Shown piece by piece: positions 46,501-58,600 of a stretch of 64,000 nucleotides of DNA. A program made the translations under genes and the position numbers. This DNA comes from Trachythela sp. YZ-2020 (Eukaryota; Cnidaria; Anthozoa; Malacalcyonacea; Clavulariidae). Every line of letters starts with the position of its first letter. Within the stretch, counting starts at the first letter, position 1. The DNA lies in the NCBI GenBank assembly GCA_016169945.1, contig JADLSH010000191.1, positions 1,949,501 to 2,013,500 on the forward strand. The letters run 5' to 3'. Under the pieces are notes generated by a model. It made no database searches and had not been told where the DNA came from. It saw only the letters and a program-made list of their open reading frames with translations.

Positions 46501-49185
46501 GAATAGAAAAGAAGAAGCAATGGTAAATGTTCTATTTAGTTGCAACAACATACTCGGGACTGTGCTCAAATGTGTGCGATTTTCCTTGCGTTCACACCGT
46601 CACACGGGACATCAGAGCATGCGCCTTTCACCTCTGATATCGTGGGTTCGATTCTCGTTGGGGACGACTTATGATAGCTATGTGAAAAGAGTTCGTCAAC
46701 GTTCTGCCGAAAGTCGTGGGTTTCTCCGGGTACTCCGGTTTCCTCCCACAGGGAATGTTGACAGGGTGGGTTGAGTTTAATCCCTAACTGGCCCTTCCAT
46801 CGTAGTTGTGCTCCGTGATGGCGAACAATAGGTGGCTGCCATATGCGCCTAGAAAAGCCTTCGACTCGGTCACGTTGAGCTGTGTCCTTCGCAATTCAGC
46901 TTAGCTCTCAGCTGCAAGTAAGGATAATAAGCACACACATCCTTATTACTTTAAACTGGAAGAATTCGAGCACAATTAACCGTACCATGTGAACTAATGG
47001 AACCATTCCGAATTCTTCCGGTTTCTTGTGAATGTAGTCGAAAACTACAGTGATTCAATTTGTAAATTTGTTCAACGTTTAGATGTTAGAGTACAAGAAA
47101 GCAGTGACGTCATCAGGTGCTGATTCACAAATACAAGCCATCAATACATGTCAAAGGTGGGCTAAATGGCGTTTGAGTAAATGGCGGTAATGTCATTGTC
47201 AATTGATGCAACTAGTACACTGAATGGGAGAAACAGTAGCATCGAAATTAAAGGATGTCCATCCATGGCGCGATCAACACTGAACCTTGAAGGTTTAACA
47301 TATTTAAAATTTGCTTGTTATAGAATATATGAAACAACGCCTGATTTAGCAGATGTGGTTTCAGTCTTGAACGAACATCAATCTCTCCTGAAAAGACAGG
47401 TCAAAATTGAGGTGAGATTATGTTGTAGACATTCTTGGCTTGCAAGTGAGAATTGACGAGGTATATGTTACAATTATTAACTCATAACTGCAGATTAAAG
47501 ATAAACGAAGTCAAGCAGAAGGCAAAGATCAAATCGCGCGACTTCATCCACGTAAATCTATTACGTCATCACCGTTAATTGAAACATTACATTATTGTTG
47601 TTTTTATCATTATGGAAAAGATGATGTGAGTTTAATATTATTGATTTATTAATATACTCTACAGAAAAACTGTCAGCTTCTTGCTTGTTACATCTCATTT
47701 GTTTTTGGATTTATAGGAAACTCTTGGTCCTGCTTCTTTACAGAAGGAATTTAAGGTATAATGGACAACGCAACAAACAAACAAACAAACAAACAAACAA
47801 ACAAACAAACAAACAAACAAACAAACAAACAAACAAACAAGCAGTCAAGAAAAGCCAAAGAGCTAATATCCAGGGTTCTGCCCAGGACCATGTGAGTGCC
47901 GGGTACCTGCAGCCCTGAGGGCATGACTTCCTCCCACCCTGCCGACAACTTTTAAAACTTGATCGACTGGTCTCAGAGTAGCTTGAAGCGCGACATCAAT
48001 TAACAAAGTGCTAAGTGATTAGAGCCGTTCGTCAGACGTCTTTCTGGCTTTGGGAGGATAGCGTATTTCTCCGAATCACCAGTAACTAATATTGTACGCA
48101 TTGTATAGTACTGAATTTCATCTAATACTAATGTTTAAATAATAAAATACACCAAGATAAAAAATACTTGTATAAAATATCTATTATATTTGAAACATTC
48201 CGTTTCAAAGTGCCGGGCGGAAGAGTCTGCTTTGGCGTGAGTGCCGGGCGACACTGCCGAGTGTTGGGCGCTGCCGCCCGGCGCCGCCCACCGTGGGCAG
48301 AACCCTGAATATCAATATTTGAAATATTTTTTTATATATCAGCTTACAGATAAACAGTTTGAATGGACAATGATTGGTGCGAGAGCGGAGCTCAAGAAAT
48401 GGGGAGACTTAGAAACATTATTTGCGTCCAAGGTTTGTTGGAATTTGACGAATTTAACGACCGAACAAGAGTATGCAAATTCCAATTTGTCACATTGTCA
48501 TTCGTTTAGAAATGGTATGGCTCAAACAAACAAAGATCCAGTTTAGGATTTGATAAAGTTGTTGGTATTTTAGAAAAAAGCAACGCACCGTCCGATGTAA
48601 GTGGGTAATATTTGACATATTTTGATGTTTTCTGTATGATTATGTTTTATGCACGTTGAAACGACATACTACTTCCCTTGTGTTTTCTTAAGATCTTGAG
48701 CAAATATCTGGCGTTGATTGAAGACCAGGAAACGAGGCTGATTTTAGCTACTAAATTACAATGTCACAAAGTAGCTGTTGAGGTGAGTTTTTTAGACTTC
48801 TTTTTTTTCCAATGTGCTTCTATCTTATTCCAACCATTCAATTTCAATTTGTATTTATAGACGATAGTGAGTATGAAAGATAAACAAAAATTGGAAGACT
48901 ATAGAAAACATCTGGAAAGAACGCATCCTGTTCAAGCACTTATTTCAAGCTATCTACAGAATTCTGTAAGTTAAAGAAGTTTTGTTTTCATTTATTTTAT
49001 GGGGGGGAGGCCCATCGCGCATTTTCGCTATTCTTTCCAGCTGAGCGCTCGCATTTTCGATATGATAGAACGTGTTTCCCCCTTTGAGAGCTACACCGGC
49101 TACTTCTCTTGTGTTTTGTTTTGTTATATGTTTTCTGCATATTTTTCTTCCTGTTTTCGAAATGTAGCAAATCAAATGGAGATAG
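43518..49185 (+). CDS. VIPAS39: VIPAS39 / SPE-39, partner of VPS33B, first exon missing
   Basis: Eighteen exons join in frame: 43518-43693, 44312-44398, 45078-45248, 45528-45613, 45707-45775, 45952-46044, 46144-46177, 46268-46370, 46495-46522, 47083-47156, 47324-47411, 47494-47625, 47717-47755, 48343-48432, 48510-48596, 48693-48782, 48861-48965 and 49168-49185. About 522 residues are visible. VIPAS39 forms the CHEVI complex with VPS33B and acts in late endosome/lysosome-related organelle traffic. The N-terminus is acidic (FFDDDDFETFDDDKD), as in orthologues. The C-terminal Vps16-like helical region shows VLLFLKKTV, RPVAVRHITSFMK, HPRKSITSSPLIETLHYC and the closing SSYLQNSQIKWR, which aligns with the vertebrate end SSSQIRWKN. 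The start codon was not found. Confidence 0.93.
43892..44261. repeat. hAT-like MITE, relative of 40855-41177
   Basis: The left end carries ATGATCCAGCTTGATTTGAT plus poly-G and the right end ATAATCCATCCCTGATTG, matching the PNO1 intron element. Degraded. It is in a VIPAS39 intron. Confidence 0.5.
44800..44980. repeat. SINE fragments
   Basis: TTTAGACCTAGCCAGGAGCA and TACGAAAAATGCAAC match the arm of the inverted SINE at 8667-9056. Adjacent pieces resemble family A tails. Confidence 0.45.
45300..45500. repeat. Palindromic MITE family 1, near full length
   Basis: About 200 bp: a left end (GTGGTCGTGCAACTTCAGAA), then CAAATACAAGACTACTATGT, CTCACTCTGATAACTGCTGG and the right end GACCACCATCTGCTGCACGA followed by TAGTGCTTAGTGAAACCTA. 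It is in a VIPAS39 intron. Confidence 0.75.
46590..46930 (+). repeat. tRNA-derived SINE, family A relative
   Basis: GCCTTTCACCTCTGATATCG, a B-box GGGTTCGATTCTCG, then GGGTTTCTCCGGGTACTCCG and GGTTTCCTCCCACA. It lies in a VIPAS39 intron and is the best preserved copy of this tail. Confidence 0.65.
47768..47842. repeat. (CAAA)n microsatellite
   Basis: Roughly 18 units of AAAC/CAAA just after the exon at 47717-47755 of VIPAS39. Confidence 0.95.
47871..48307. repeat. hAT-like MITE, about 437 bp
   Basis: Ends CAGGGTTCTGCCCA and TGGGCAGAACCCTG are exact inverted repeats. The 6-bp AATATC borders it on both sides. It is in a VIPAS39 intron and ends 35 bp before the next exon. Confidence 0.7.
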
Positions 49186-49750
49186 CGAAGTTCTGAAATG
49201 GTAAATATATGTTGTAGACAAATTACACAGAACCTACATTCATATCACAATGTATGAGCTAAGCCCTGTGTGTTGGGTGGAAAACGATTACTTTAGAATG
49301 ACACAATGGTACTCGTTGCTTCAAACAAATTAGATACTTTGAGAACATCTCGATACGAAATGGCAAAACCTTTGTAGTAACAATTCGATGTTGCAATGAC
49401 TCACATGAGACAATAAATTAATGCAATTTTTTTTACCAATTAGATTAATAATTTCATACAAACTGTACAATAGTTATAGTAAAATTTTTGTATCAAAAAC
49501 ATTTCTAATGTTTTAGAATTAGTGTTACATATGTTTTACAAAATTAATGTTATGACTGATCGTTGTTCATGTAACTAGCACATAACTTAGGTGTGATGCT
49601 AAAGATGGCTTTGACCACTCAATAGTACTCTATCAATGAAGTTATTGTCGTTGTTTTGTTCATATGTTTTGTTGAACCAAGTTCTCTGACTAATGATGGC
49701 TGCTCTAGCTTCACATGGACGAAACTTTTGAAACTTCATCCGACAGAAGC
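49186..49750. other. Convergent 3' spacer, VIPAS39 and STPG4
   Basis: AT-rich 3' flanks of both genes, with an AATAAA-like site near 49412. No gene or repeat is recognised. Confidence 0.5.
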
Positions 49751-51911
49751 TCAATATTTTCCATCCTCTCCACAAGTGAAGAATAATCCATAATTTCTGC
49801 CCATTCTCTTTATTGCATCTGGCATCGGCGTTTGATATGTTTTAGCATAAGTACCAGGTCCAGGCGTGTTCTGGTGAAATAAAACAACATTTCGAGAACC
49901 TTTAGTCTTTACTGTAACACAGATTGACTAAATTCCTTGCATAACTGGGGAACAGCCCAATTTATACTAGAGACAAATCATCTGTACGACAGATAATCTG
50001 TTTTACTATAAGACGAACTATCCAAAGTAACTAGAATAGCACGATCGGATCTATACTGGCTAGTCTTAGAGTCCTGAAACAAGCCATTCCATCTGTTTAC
50101 GGCGTTTGTACACAGATGAAGTATATTGTACTATAGCATCATTTCTAGTATGAATAGAGCCAATTAAAAATATTAGTTTCAACTGTCAAACTGCATTAAT
50201 ATACCTACCAAATAGTGGACCTTCTGAAAACGTGGCGTTCTTGATTTGAATGAAGATGTCATTCCGTTAGTTCTTGGTAGACAACCGTCCTTTGATGTAC
50301 CATACTGACCTGGGGCTGGACCACTTTTCTGGAAAAAATATGCAATCTTTGTTTGAATATTTGAGTCTATTCAAATTGTCTAAAAGAATGCTCTACTTAC
50401 TGGTTTAAAATAGACAGTTGGAAATCTGGAAACCTTCGATTTGAATATAGAATATCTGAAAGAAAGGACAAAATGTTACAAAGACTAGCCAGTTGGAATA
50501 ATTTCATTCTTGCTAAGTTACATGAGAGGTAGAACAAAGTTAACGTACTTTGAAGCATGTTTTGCGTCAATTTGATATCCCTTGTCATAACTCGCTGGGC
50601 TAATGTCACTTGCAAACAAATCCTGTGGATTGTAAAAGTATTGAATATGAGTGTTTGGATACTTTAATCAAACGCAAAGTTTTGTAGTAAGAACTCACTC
50701 TCCGTATCATACCTTATCAACTGTCACCCCAGGTCCATTAAATCTTTTTGCACCTTTAAAACTTGCACAACACTTCTTATTTTTTAAATCATCTACAAAT
50801 GTTTGATATTTATATTGTCCTGGCATTAACATCACTCCCTTTCTTGATGGATCTGCATCTTTCTTTCTGCCTTGATCTTTAAATGTGTAGGATTGTGGTA
50901 CGACTTTCTTGTTTAGTTCCTCAATGAAATTTACTACTTCATATGTTCCTGGATTTGGTGTATCCTGTTTTAAAAAGTACAACAAGGATAACAAGTTAGA
51001 ACTGTTCATCAGTTGTTGGGGTTCACTGAGTATATTATTGTGCAGCAGATGGAAGTCAACCTACGGTTATCAGGGTGAGAAAATAACAAGTTCATTCTTT
51101 TGATTATATGTGTTTCATTAAAATTTTCATGGAATTGAGAGATGTAGTTTAATTTTCTTGTTCTACTAGTGTCAACATTTCTGAAGTTGACCACCATCCG
51201 CTTCCCTGAAACCCACCAAATGAATGAACTGTAACAGGGGGGAGATATCGGTATGCCTTCAAACCTTTAATGTGACCCTCCACCATTGGTCTCGATCAGA
51301 TACCTCTTCCCCAAATTGACTTCTTCGACTGTTTCTGCCGTCATTCTAAACAATGTTATACATCAGCTCTTCACTTACCCGAGTTTAACATATTACTCTA
51401 TACTGTCTATTATTGAAATGACCAGTTAAGAATCCATGCAAGCAGGATTTCCCAAGATACTTTGCACAGTCTCTCAGAAGAGGCAGCATTTCTTTTATTG
51501 GATTTAATCAACTTCCAGTGTTAGTCATAAATATCACTCATACAAGATTTTGAACCCCTGGACCATGTCTAGTTTACCATTGACTGGGGGGGGGGGGGGT
51601 GCTAGCCATAAGAATCTCGCTTGCTAGGTATATTAAATATACTATATAGCCAACATATCTTTAAAACAGTAAGGTCTAAGGAGTTGAGTATTGGTATTGA
51701 AGAACTACTGACAGATGTTCTATTAACCAAGATTTTTAAACAGAGACAACTATGAAAACATGGACACATGTCCCGAGCCAAATTAAAGGCTACATTTATA
51801 TTAACATTTAAAGAGTTTAATATAATATCTCACCTCCGTGGATAGCGCAGTAGTTGGTGTATTAAATTGCTTAGATCTACTCCGAGATCTTGCTAAAACA
51901 GCGCTGGTCAT
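49751..51911 (-). CDS. STPG4: STPG4-like sperm-tail PG-rich repeat protein, complete
   Basis: Six exons (51834-51911, 50713-50964, 50549-50622, 50401-50455, 50209-50328, 49751-49870) sum to 233 codons, 232 residues. SHIPPO/STPG repeats with Pro-Gly cores are visible: TPNPGTYEVVNFIEEL, LMPGQYKYQTFVDDLK, SGPAPGQYG and TPGPGTYAK. The order and linking motifs (FKDQGRKK, FKSKVSRFPTVYF, GLFF near the end) match STPG4 as I recall it. STPG-family proteins are linked to cilia and flagellar microtubules; mammalian STPG4 has also been tied to paternal chromatin in the zygote. The start at 51911 is the only ATG in the first exon and gives a basic N-terminus. A TIR family 2 element lies in the last intron and a MITE family 1 copy in intron 1. 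Confidence 0.88.
49951..50165. repeat. TIR element family 2, third copy
   Basis: Ends CCCAATTTATACTAGAGACA and TCTAGTATGAATAGAGCC are imperfectly inverted, as in 4050-4332. It is in the last STPG4 intron. Confidence 0.6.
51018..51218. repeat. Palindromic MITE family 1, near full length, STPG4 intron 1
   Basis: Opens GGGGTTCACTGAGTATATTA and GTGCAGCAGATGGAAGTCAA; closes AAGTTGACCACCATCCGCTT and CCCTGAAACCCACC. All internal family blocks are present. Confidence 0.75.
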
Positions 51912-52118
51912 CGCTAAAACATTTGTTAGAACATAAAACTATAAAGTTTGACAATAAAACCATAGCAACACTTTGTTTACATGTAACATGTGGAAATATT
52001 GCCCTCCTGTAGTAATTAGAATAATTAGAATGATTAAAATACTATATTAGCGACCGTGGCCGAAGATCTTGCGATTGCTTTCCGAAGATGGAAAGTTTGG
52101 AAATCAACAAAATTCAAA
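51912..52118. promoter_or_regulatory. Divergent promoter, STPG4 and propeller-like gene
   Basis: 207 bp separate the STPG4 start (minus, 51911) from the next start (plus, 52119), leaving room only for two 5' UTRs and a shared promoter. No TATA box is placed convincingly. Confidence 0.55.
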
Positions 52119-54018
52119 ATGCCGGACGAATGTGTTGATTTGGAACTGCAGTGGGAAAGTCGTTTGGAGAAAAGTTTTAATGTTTTTACAGTTGGAAAGA
52201 TATTTACGTAAGAGAGAAACTTACAGAATTGATATAGTTTAAATGTTATGGTATAATATTTTTTCACCCAAATCACAATGGCCCAAATTATGTAACATTG
52301 TATTAACACACGTGTATATTAATGACAGTGTCAACTTCAGAAATGTTGACACTTTATAATTAAGGAACAACATTAAAATTAAACTGCAAACTCAAGACTA
52401 CTACATGCAATGAATATAATTAACATTATTTTCTCACTTTGATATTAAACTGCTGGTTGATCACCATCTTTTGCACCGTATATAAACCAACAATATACCA
52501 CATTACACAGTAATAGTGTCGATAATTGCTTCTTAATTAGCTTATCCAATGATTATTTGGTTGTTGGAGGTGAGGATGGAATGATTACAGTATATGACAT
52601 ACCCACATTGAAAAATTCAGCTAAGAATGTATCTTTGCAGGTAATAGTAATGTGACTGTTGGTTAACTGTTGGTTGACCTAGGGCTGTGCAAACTCCGGT
52701 TTTTCAGCTCTAGGTTGACCACCATATTCCGCTGCGCTATAGTATGTGCTTAGTGAAATCTAGCTATTGTTACATGTGACTTCAATGTAGGAATTGATAA
52801 AATTGGAAACCAAAGGAGGACCAGTTCAAACATTATGCTTGCATGATGTCACTAAATTTGGTTCTGTCGATTTGATTGTTGCTGATTCAAAAGGAACTTT
52901 GACATTCTTCGGAAATAAACAAATTTTGTACAAAATGACGATATCTGAAGGATGTATATCTGCTCTTGCTGTCGATATTGATGCAGGTTTGTTTATCTAA
53001 CATGTAGTAGTAGTTTGCTCTTTTAGGAGAATGGATTTGCTAAGTCCCACATGTGTCTGCTTAAAAGAGGTTCAATTGTATAAAAATATGCCATATAGTT
53101 AGTGTTTGAAATGAATAATTTCTCTTTTAGCACAAAACTTGTCAATAGTTGTTGGAGATCACGAAGGGAATGTAGTTGGATGTTTACCTCACTGTACTCA
53201 GTGGAGATTGCGACTCAGTGATATGATCACATCCAACAAGGTAAATGATAAAATATTTATGAGAACCTAGTTTATGATACAAATATATGGTAGAATTATA
53301 TTAATAGGTGGTTTAGAAATATTCTATTTCATTTAAGGGTGGGATTGAGTGGCTACCGTGAACTTCTCACAATTATGTTCAACGTTACTGAGATCGTTTG
53401 TCTCCTGCAGAAAAGTTACTCTGATATTTCCTAATATTTTAGGATGCTGCTGAGGCAACGGTAACTTCTCTTCTTCCAATCAAACTCCCACTCAGTTCAT
53501 CACTTGTGAGTAACTATGTACTGGTTGCCGATAGCAACAAGAATTTACATGTTTTACAAAATGGAACTGTCGTCCGCTCTTTGGAAATGCCATCAATTGT
53601 GAACACAATGTGTGCAGGATATTTCCTTGAGGGACTGGACACCAGTACCCCACTATCGCCACACTCTGCTCTAACGACCAAGACAGGTACCCCACATCAA
53701 GTTGCATTAGGAATGGAGGATGGTAGGATTTTCATTTTAAACAATTTTAATTTGACGTTATATGCAAACATTAAGTTGACCCTCACAAGAATTGTTGCTT
53801 GTTCTTTGGGGAAAACTATGGATACTTTACTATGCTGTGGGTATTTTAATTCAGTGTTTATCTACCATAACGGCGCATTAATGCGTAAAGTTATGACCAA
53901 TGATTGGGTTAGTTCTATCGAGGTCATGCCAAGTAAGGGTAAACATGAACACTGTGTATATCTAGGGACATTGGATGGTATTATTCAGTCGTATGGTATG
54001 AGTATGTTGTCAATATGA
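52119..54018 (+). CDS. Beta-propeller-like protein of unknown identity, 356 residues
   Basis: Five exons (52119-52207, 52541-52640, 52791-52986, 53131-53240, 53443-54018) sum to 357 codons. The sequence shows repeated short strands ending in GxDG or similar turns: YLVVGGEDGMITVYDIPT, VDLIVADSKGTLTFF, LSIVVGDHEGNVVGCLP, VLVADSNKNLHVLQNG, VALGMEDGRIFIL and CVYLGTLDGIIQSYG. That is typical of a WD40/FG-GAP-type propeller. No signal peptide or membrane segment is seen. I cannot name the family; ITFG2-, kaptin- or BBS-type propellers were considered but no clear match was found. A GTATGA donor just before the stop and an acceptor at 54819 allow an alternative C-terminus. The gene pairs head-to-head with a ciliary-type gene, a weak hint of related expression. 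Confidence 0.75.
52318..52490. repeat. Palindromic MITE family 1, diverged
   Basis: ACTTCAGAAATGTTGACACT, CTCAAGACTACTACATGCAA, TTTTCTCACTTTGATATTAA and CTGGTTGATCACCATCTTTT in family order. It fills most of intron 1 of the propeller-like gene; a second fragment lies at about 52705-52765. Confidence 0.65.
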
Positions 54019-54267
54019 CAAGTTGAAAGTTTTAATAAATTACCAATGTACATTTGCATGGTCAATTTGTAGAAAAGCGAATATCTTCAACTCAGGAAAA
54101 ATCCTGAAAGTTGAAAGATCATATACTAAACGTCTTTATTAAAGACGTACTTTATGTAAAAGTTTGTAAATGCATACATTTTACAATTATTTAATACATG
54201 ATTGAAAAATACATGACGAACTATAGTTTGATAATTTATATATGCGCATGGAAAAATATGGTGAAAC

Positions 54268-54424
54268 TTAAGTTTCATAATTAGACAGATTTTCCAATGC
54301 TTTTCCAGCAGTATCAATAACATTGTCAATGGTTCTTGGTGCAAATTGAACATTTAGTGTATCAATTATAAGTCGTTCCAATCGTATCTCATTCAACGTA
54401 TGGCCATGCCCATAGGCAAAAATT
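54268..54424 (-). CDS. Probable 3' terminal exon of an unidentified minus-strand gene
   Basis: The segment begins after a good acceptor (TTAAAATTTCAG on the minus strand) and reads in only one open frame for 51 codons to TAA. It includes AYGHGHTLNEIRLERLIID and FAPRTIDNVIDTAGKALENL, plausible amphipathic helices. A poly-A signal-like AATAAA on the minus strand lies downstream near 54134. Upstream exons between 54430 and 55680 were not identified. The frame quality suggests real coding sequence, but function and extent are unknown. Confidence 0.35.
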
Positions 54425-55686
54425 CTGAAATTTTAACTGAATGTAGCAAATTAAACAAATGTCACATCACATGTGGCACGTGTCTTGATAATAAAATACA
54501 ATCATCCATCATTAAAGTGTACGCATATATTGACTAAGGTGCACGTCCTCTGGGTGTACGTTAAACCAAAAATAAATCAATTTCATATGCAGCAGCGCGC
54601 TCCAAAACACAAGAGATCGTTATCTGGGTCATAAAAAACAAGCTGCAGTTTTATCATAATATTTGATTTGTACAAGTTTTTGAACGAATCTAAATACTTA
54701 ACTGAGTATGTACAGAAAGACTAAAACATTGTACTTAACTTTGTAAGTACAGAAACACATTCTAAGCCACGATCTTAATATAACTCAACAAATAGTTCAT
54801 ACTAATCCTTTCCTTTAGGCTTTACAAAAACGACTTTCAACTCTATGCGGTAAGCAAATATTTTACATGTATTTCTTGGAAAAATAAGGTATCTTTAACA
54901 TAAGACCTATTTGCAAATATCACTTGGCATATGTTAAGAATCTTAAATAAAAAAACACATTGTGTTCTTAGTGATCTAAATTAAGGATTTAATTTAAAGA
55001 GAATTGACAAAATTGCTTAGCGTCTTGTGCTTAATAAAGCCAATAAACTAAATTTATTCAGCTAACCCAAACAATTCAAGAATGCCGGCGATGTAAAACT
55101 GTGTATTTTAAGTGGAAATGGTTAACTACATCAACACATGTACATCCGTTCAACGCGTAAAAACAGTTTTGAGTTCAGTTTTCAAATCACACTCGTTCAC
55201 TCAGTTTTGTTTTTGTGTATATTGCACAAGTTGCGGCATTAAAAATTAACTGCGATAAATCTTATCCATTTAACCGCGATGTGTTGATATTTAACATCAG
55301 CCAATAACCTGAGAGATTTACGTATAACTTAGCCTGATTTTATGCAGAGCTCGTTTTTTGCCATGATTAATCTATGAATTGATATTTTTTGACGAATCAC
55401 TTTCACGTCCGTTGCCCGAACTTCATCAATATTGCATCAAAGCCGGGCAGTTTTTGACAAAGATTTCATGTCGTGTTCTTACAGTTTTCTGGTGTTGGTT
55501 TTGCTCGAGATTATTCAATGTTATAATGGTGTTTCATGTTGGAGATTTTAGACAAATTGAAGGCAGGAATCTGCGTTGAAAGATGAGGATATTACCTGAT
55601 GTGGTGAAATGAAACATTGCTCCACACTACAAGGCAGCTGGCAAAGTTGACCAAGGAGTGTCGACTCAAAAAGAAAATAATTTGAA
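54425..55686. other. AT-rich spacer upstream of the synaptotagmin-like gene
   Basis: It probably contains promoter sequence for the first synaptotagmin-like exon and possibly upstream exons of the minus-strand gene ending at 54268. No repeat is recognised. Confidence 0.4.
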
Positions 55687-58600
55687 ATGAATTCAAGCGC
55701 TGAGCCTGAGGAAATACTCGAGCAGAGAGAAATCATTGACAAACAACTTGGTATGTGCTTTATAACTATTTAAAACTAGAATAAGATCATTATATTTCTA
55801 GATTTTTAAACTCTATTGCGATGACAAATCTCACTCACAGCAGTTGACTTTTAACGGTCCCACAAAACTGCGAGTGAACTACATTGATTTATAGAAAGTG
55901 GGAATTGGTTGAAAATATACATTGCTCTATAAAGTATGCTGTACAAAAGTCTAAATTGTGCCTTAAAAAGGTATAAATACACTGAGCTAGTTCTCTTTCG
56001 GTGTTTATCATTTTTACGAACGCGGTGGTAGAAAGTCATTCAAACACAATTCCTTCCCAATTCAGCTTTATATACTTAATGTTATTTTGAAACGCACTCA
56101 TTCTGTTAACCCTAAAATCCAACAAAAATATTTCACATTCTACCGTATATGCCGTATTTCAACTATATACGTAGGTTATAGCCGATAAATAATCGATACC
56201 GAGCCGATATAATCACGATGTAGTCAATTACTTCCGCTAACAGTAATTTAGCAAGCAAATTCAACAAAATCTTGGGCCCACTGATCTCATAATATACTGG
56301 AGAGCGCAACCCACGCGCAGTTGCTAAAGAGACCAAGTTTACCAGGAAAATGCGTTTATTCTCTTCTTAAAACGTCTTTACTACATAACTACGTTTCAAG
56401 CGAAGGCCCTTCGTCTGGAAGTTAGTGAAAAGCCTGGTTGGTTGCGATGTTCAATCTCTGATATTCTATGGCTTTAATTAAAAATTGAGAAGCTAATGAT
56501 GCTATTCATTTCTTGTTTCATTAATTTCATTTTCTTGAACAATATCTACATCGTCATTCCCGCCCTCGCATCAGACCAGCCAATGAGAATGCTCTATTTT
56601 GAACACCTACGGTTTCAGCAAAAAACCGTATTTGCATGGCTTATCAAAATGACCCGTCGCTTAGCAATCTTTCAATTCAACTTTGAATTACTCTTCTCAT
56701 TCAAGCGTTACTTCGTTTGCATATTAAAAGAACCAGCGAGGCAATTAATATTTGTGAAAGTTTTGCTCAGCTAAGTCTTAACCGCTTAGACCTAACTCTT
56801 CTTATGAATTCCTATATGGTATCTTAATTTATCTGTGACTTGCTTTGATTTGTGTCCTGGTGGTTGTAACTTTATAAAGACTATATTTTATGGATTATCT
56901 TTCTGGCTATTGGAAGAAAGTTTACTTTGAAAAACTGAGATTGAGACATTAGTAATACATGAGCAAGCTTAATTTATTCGAGTAGACATATTTGACGCGA
57001 TCAAATCATCCAAAATATTCAATCTTTCGACTGCTTTCTAAGGACATACTTTGTATAAGGATTTCTTGTTGGTTATTGAAATATGGGGTACACAATGCTG
57101 ATTTAAACGTTTGTGTTTTGGTTGAGATGACAGTATGACACAGACCAGACAAGCGGCAACTGGGATTCCTATTGAAGACGACGATGATACAAAATGTAGG
57201 TGCTTGCTTGCCAGGTGTTTGTTTTCAAAATCTATATACACACTATCTTTATATCACAATTGAGTATTACTTATACTTATATAAATATTCTCCCTAATGA
57301 GTCATGTTTTGTGTACATATATGCCTTGCATACATATATGGCTGTGACTATGTGGAATTATATATACTTCTATATACTGTTGAGGTTGTTGCCCAGTCAG
57401 TGGATGGAACGTAGAACTCCCATCGCAATCGCTACAGGCAGCATTCTTTCCAAAGGGTCGTAGTTTCATTTTAGCTATCTCTATTGTCGAGAACTGGATC
57501 TTAAAATCGTATAAGCTCTTTCTAATAAACTTCCAACCGCAAGAAGACGTGCGCTTTAGTCAGTTTAGGAGTTTTATGTTTTGTGTCTTGTTCTTAACCG
57601 AGGTCTGTTTAGTGTTTGAAAGATCCTACGTTACTATTTATTCAGATCTTACTTAAATGATTTCAAAATGTATTGAAAGTTGAAACACATTGCCTTTATG
57701 CTTCTTACATGATTGTTTTTGTACCAGCATATTCATTTTCAAACATATACAGTAATTGGCAAAACATAAGCCGAAAATATACTAGCAAAAACTTGAGGTG
57801 TTTTTTTCAAACCATTTAAAGTACCGCCATCATGTTTACACTGTGATTTCCAATATTATTTATAGGCATGTTCTGTTTGTGTTTGCCTATAATATAATCC
57901 TCTGGTACGCAGTTGTTAATCCTTAAGACAATTAATAAAACCTTTATATTCATTGGTTGTCTCTCGCAGTAATAGGAAACTGGTTCCTTATTTGGTAAAA
58001 TTATGTCCAAATTTAAGGCACAGTCAATTTGTTCGTGACTATTAAATTTTTTTATATACAATGATTCGCAAAGCCAAAGGGTTGCAGTCTAGCGAATATA
58101 AGTTTGCTGTGTTTGGTGTAAATGTTCAATATTCATAATGTACAAATGTGCATAGTGTTTTATTAAATAGAATTCCATTTAAGATTAAGGAATATCAAGG
58201 CCTATAACATCAAAACAAGATGGATTTACTTTCCTATACATGAACTTCATTGGACCGTCTCTTATAAATAAACTGTATATAATTTTAATACCAAAAAGAC
58301 ACGTTTTTGCGTAATTCGTTTTGTTGTACTCAGTAGGGAGTAAATTAATTGCTGTGAGTTTTACGCAGATGCAAATTAACCAAGTATGGTTGACTGGTTA
58401 AGAATTATGTAACTAATTGTTCTTACTAACAACCCATTGCCAACTGGGCTATAAGTTGTTCACTGGATTGAGCTCTAGCTTCGGCGGTTGACTGTTGTGT
58501 AAAACTACCTGAAAAATACAATAAGAACTTCGACGTTTCGAGCGAAGGCCCTTCGTCTTCTGGCTGTCTTAACTTTTTTTGCCAACTGATCTATATTTAA

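Noticed and set aside
46495..46774. Extended VIPAS39 exon running through 46774
   Set aside because: The exon ends at 46522 with a GTAAAT donor; beyond that the sequence is a SINE and no longer matches the family.
47685..47948. Lys/Gln/Thr/Asn repeat peptides
   Set aside because: These are translations of the (CAAA)n microsatellite after a VIPAS39 exon.
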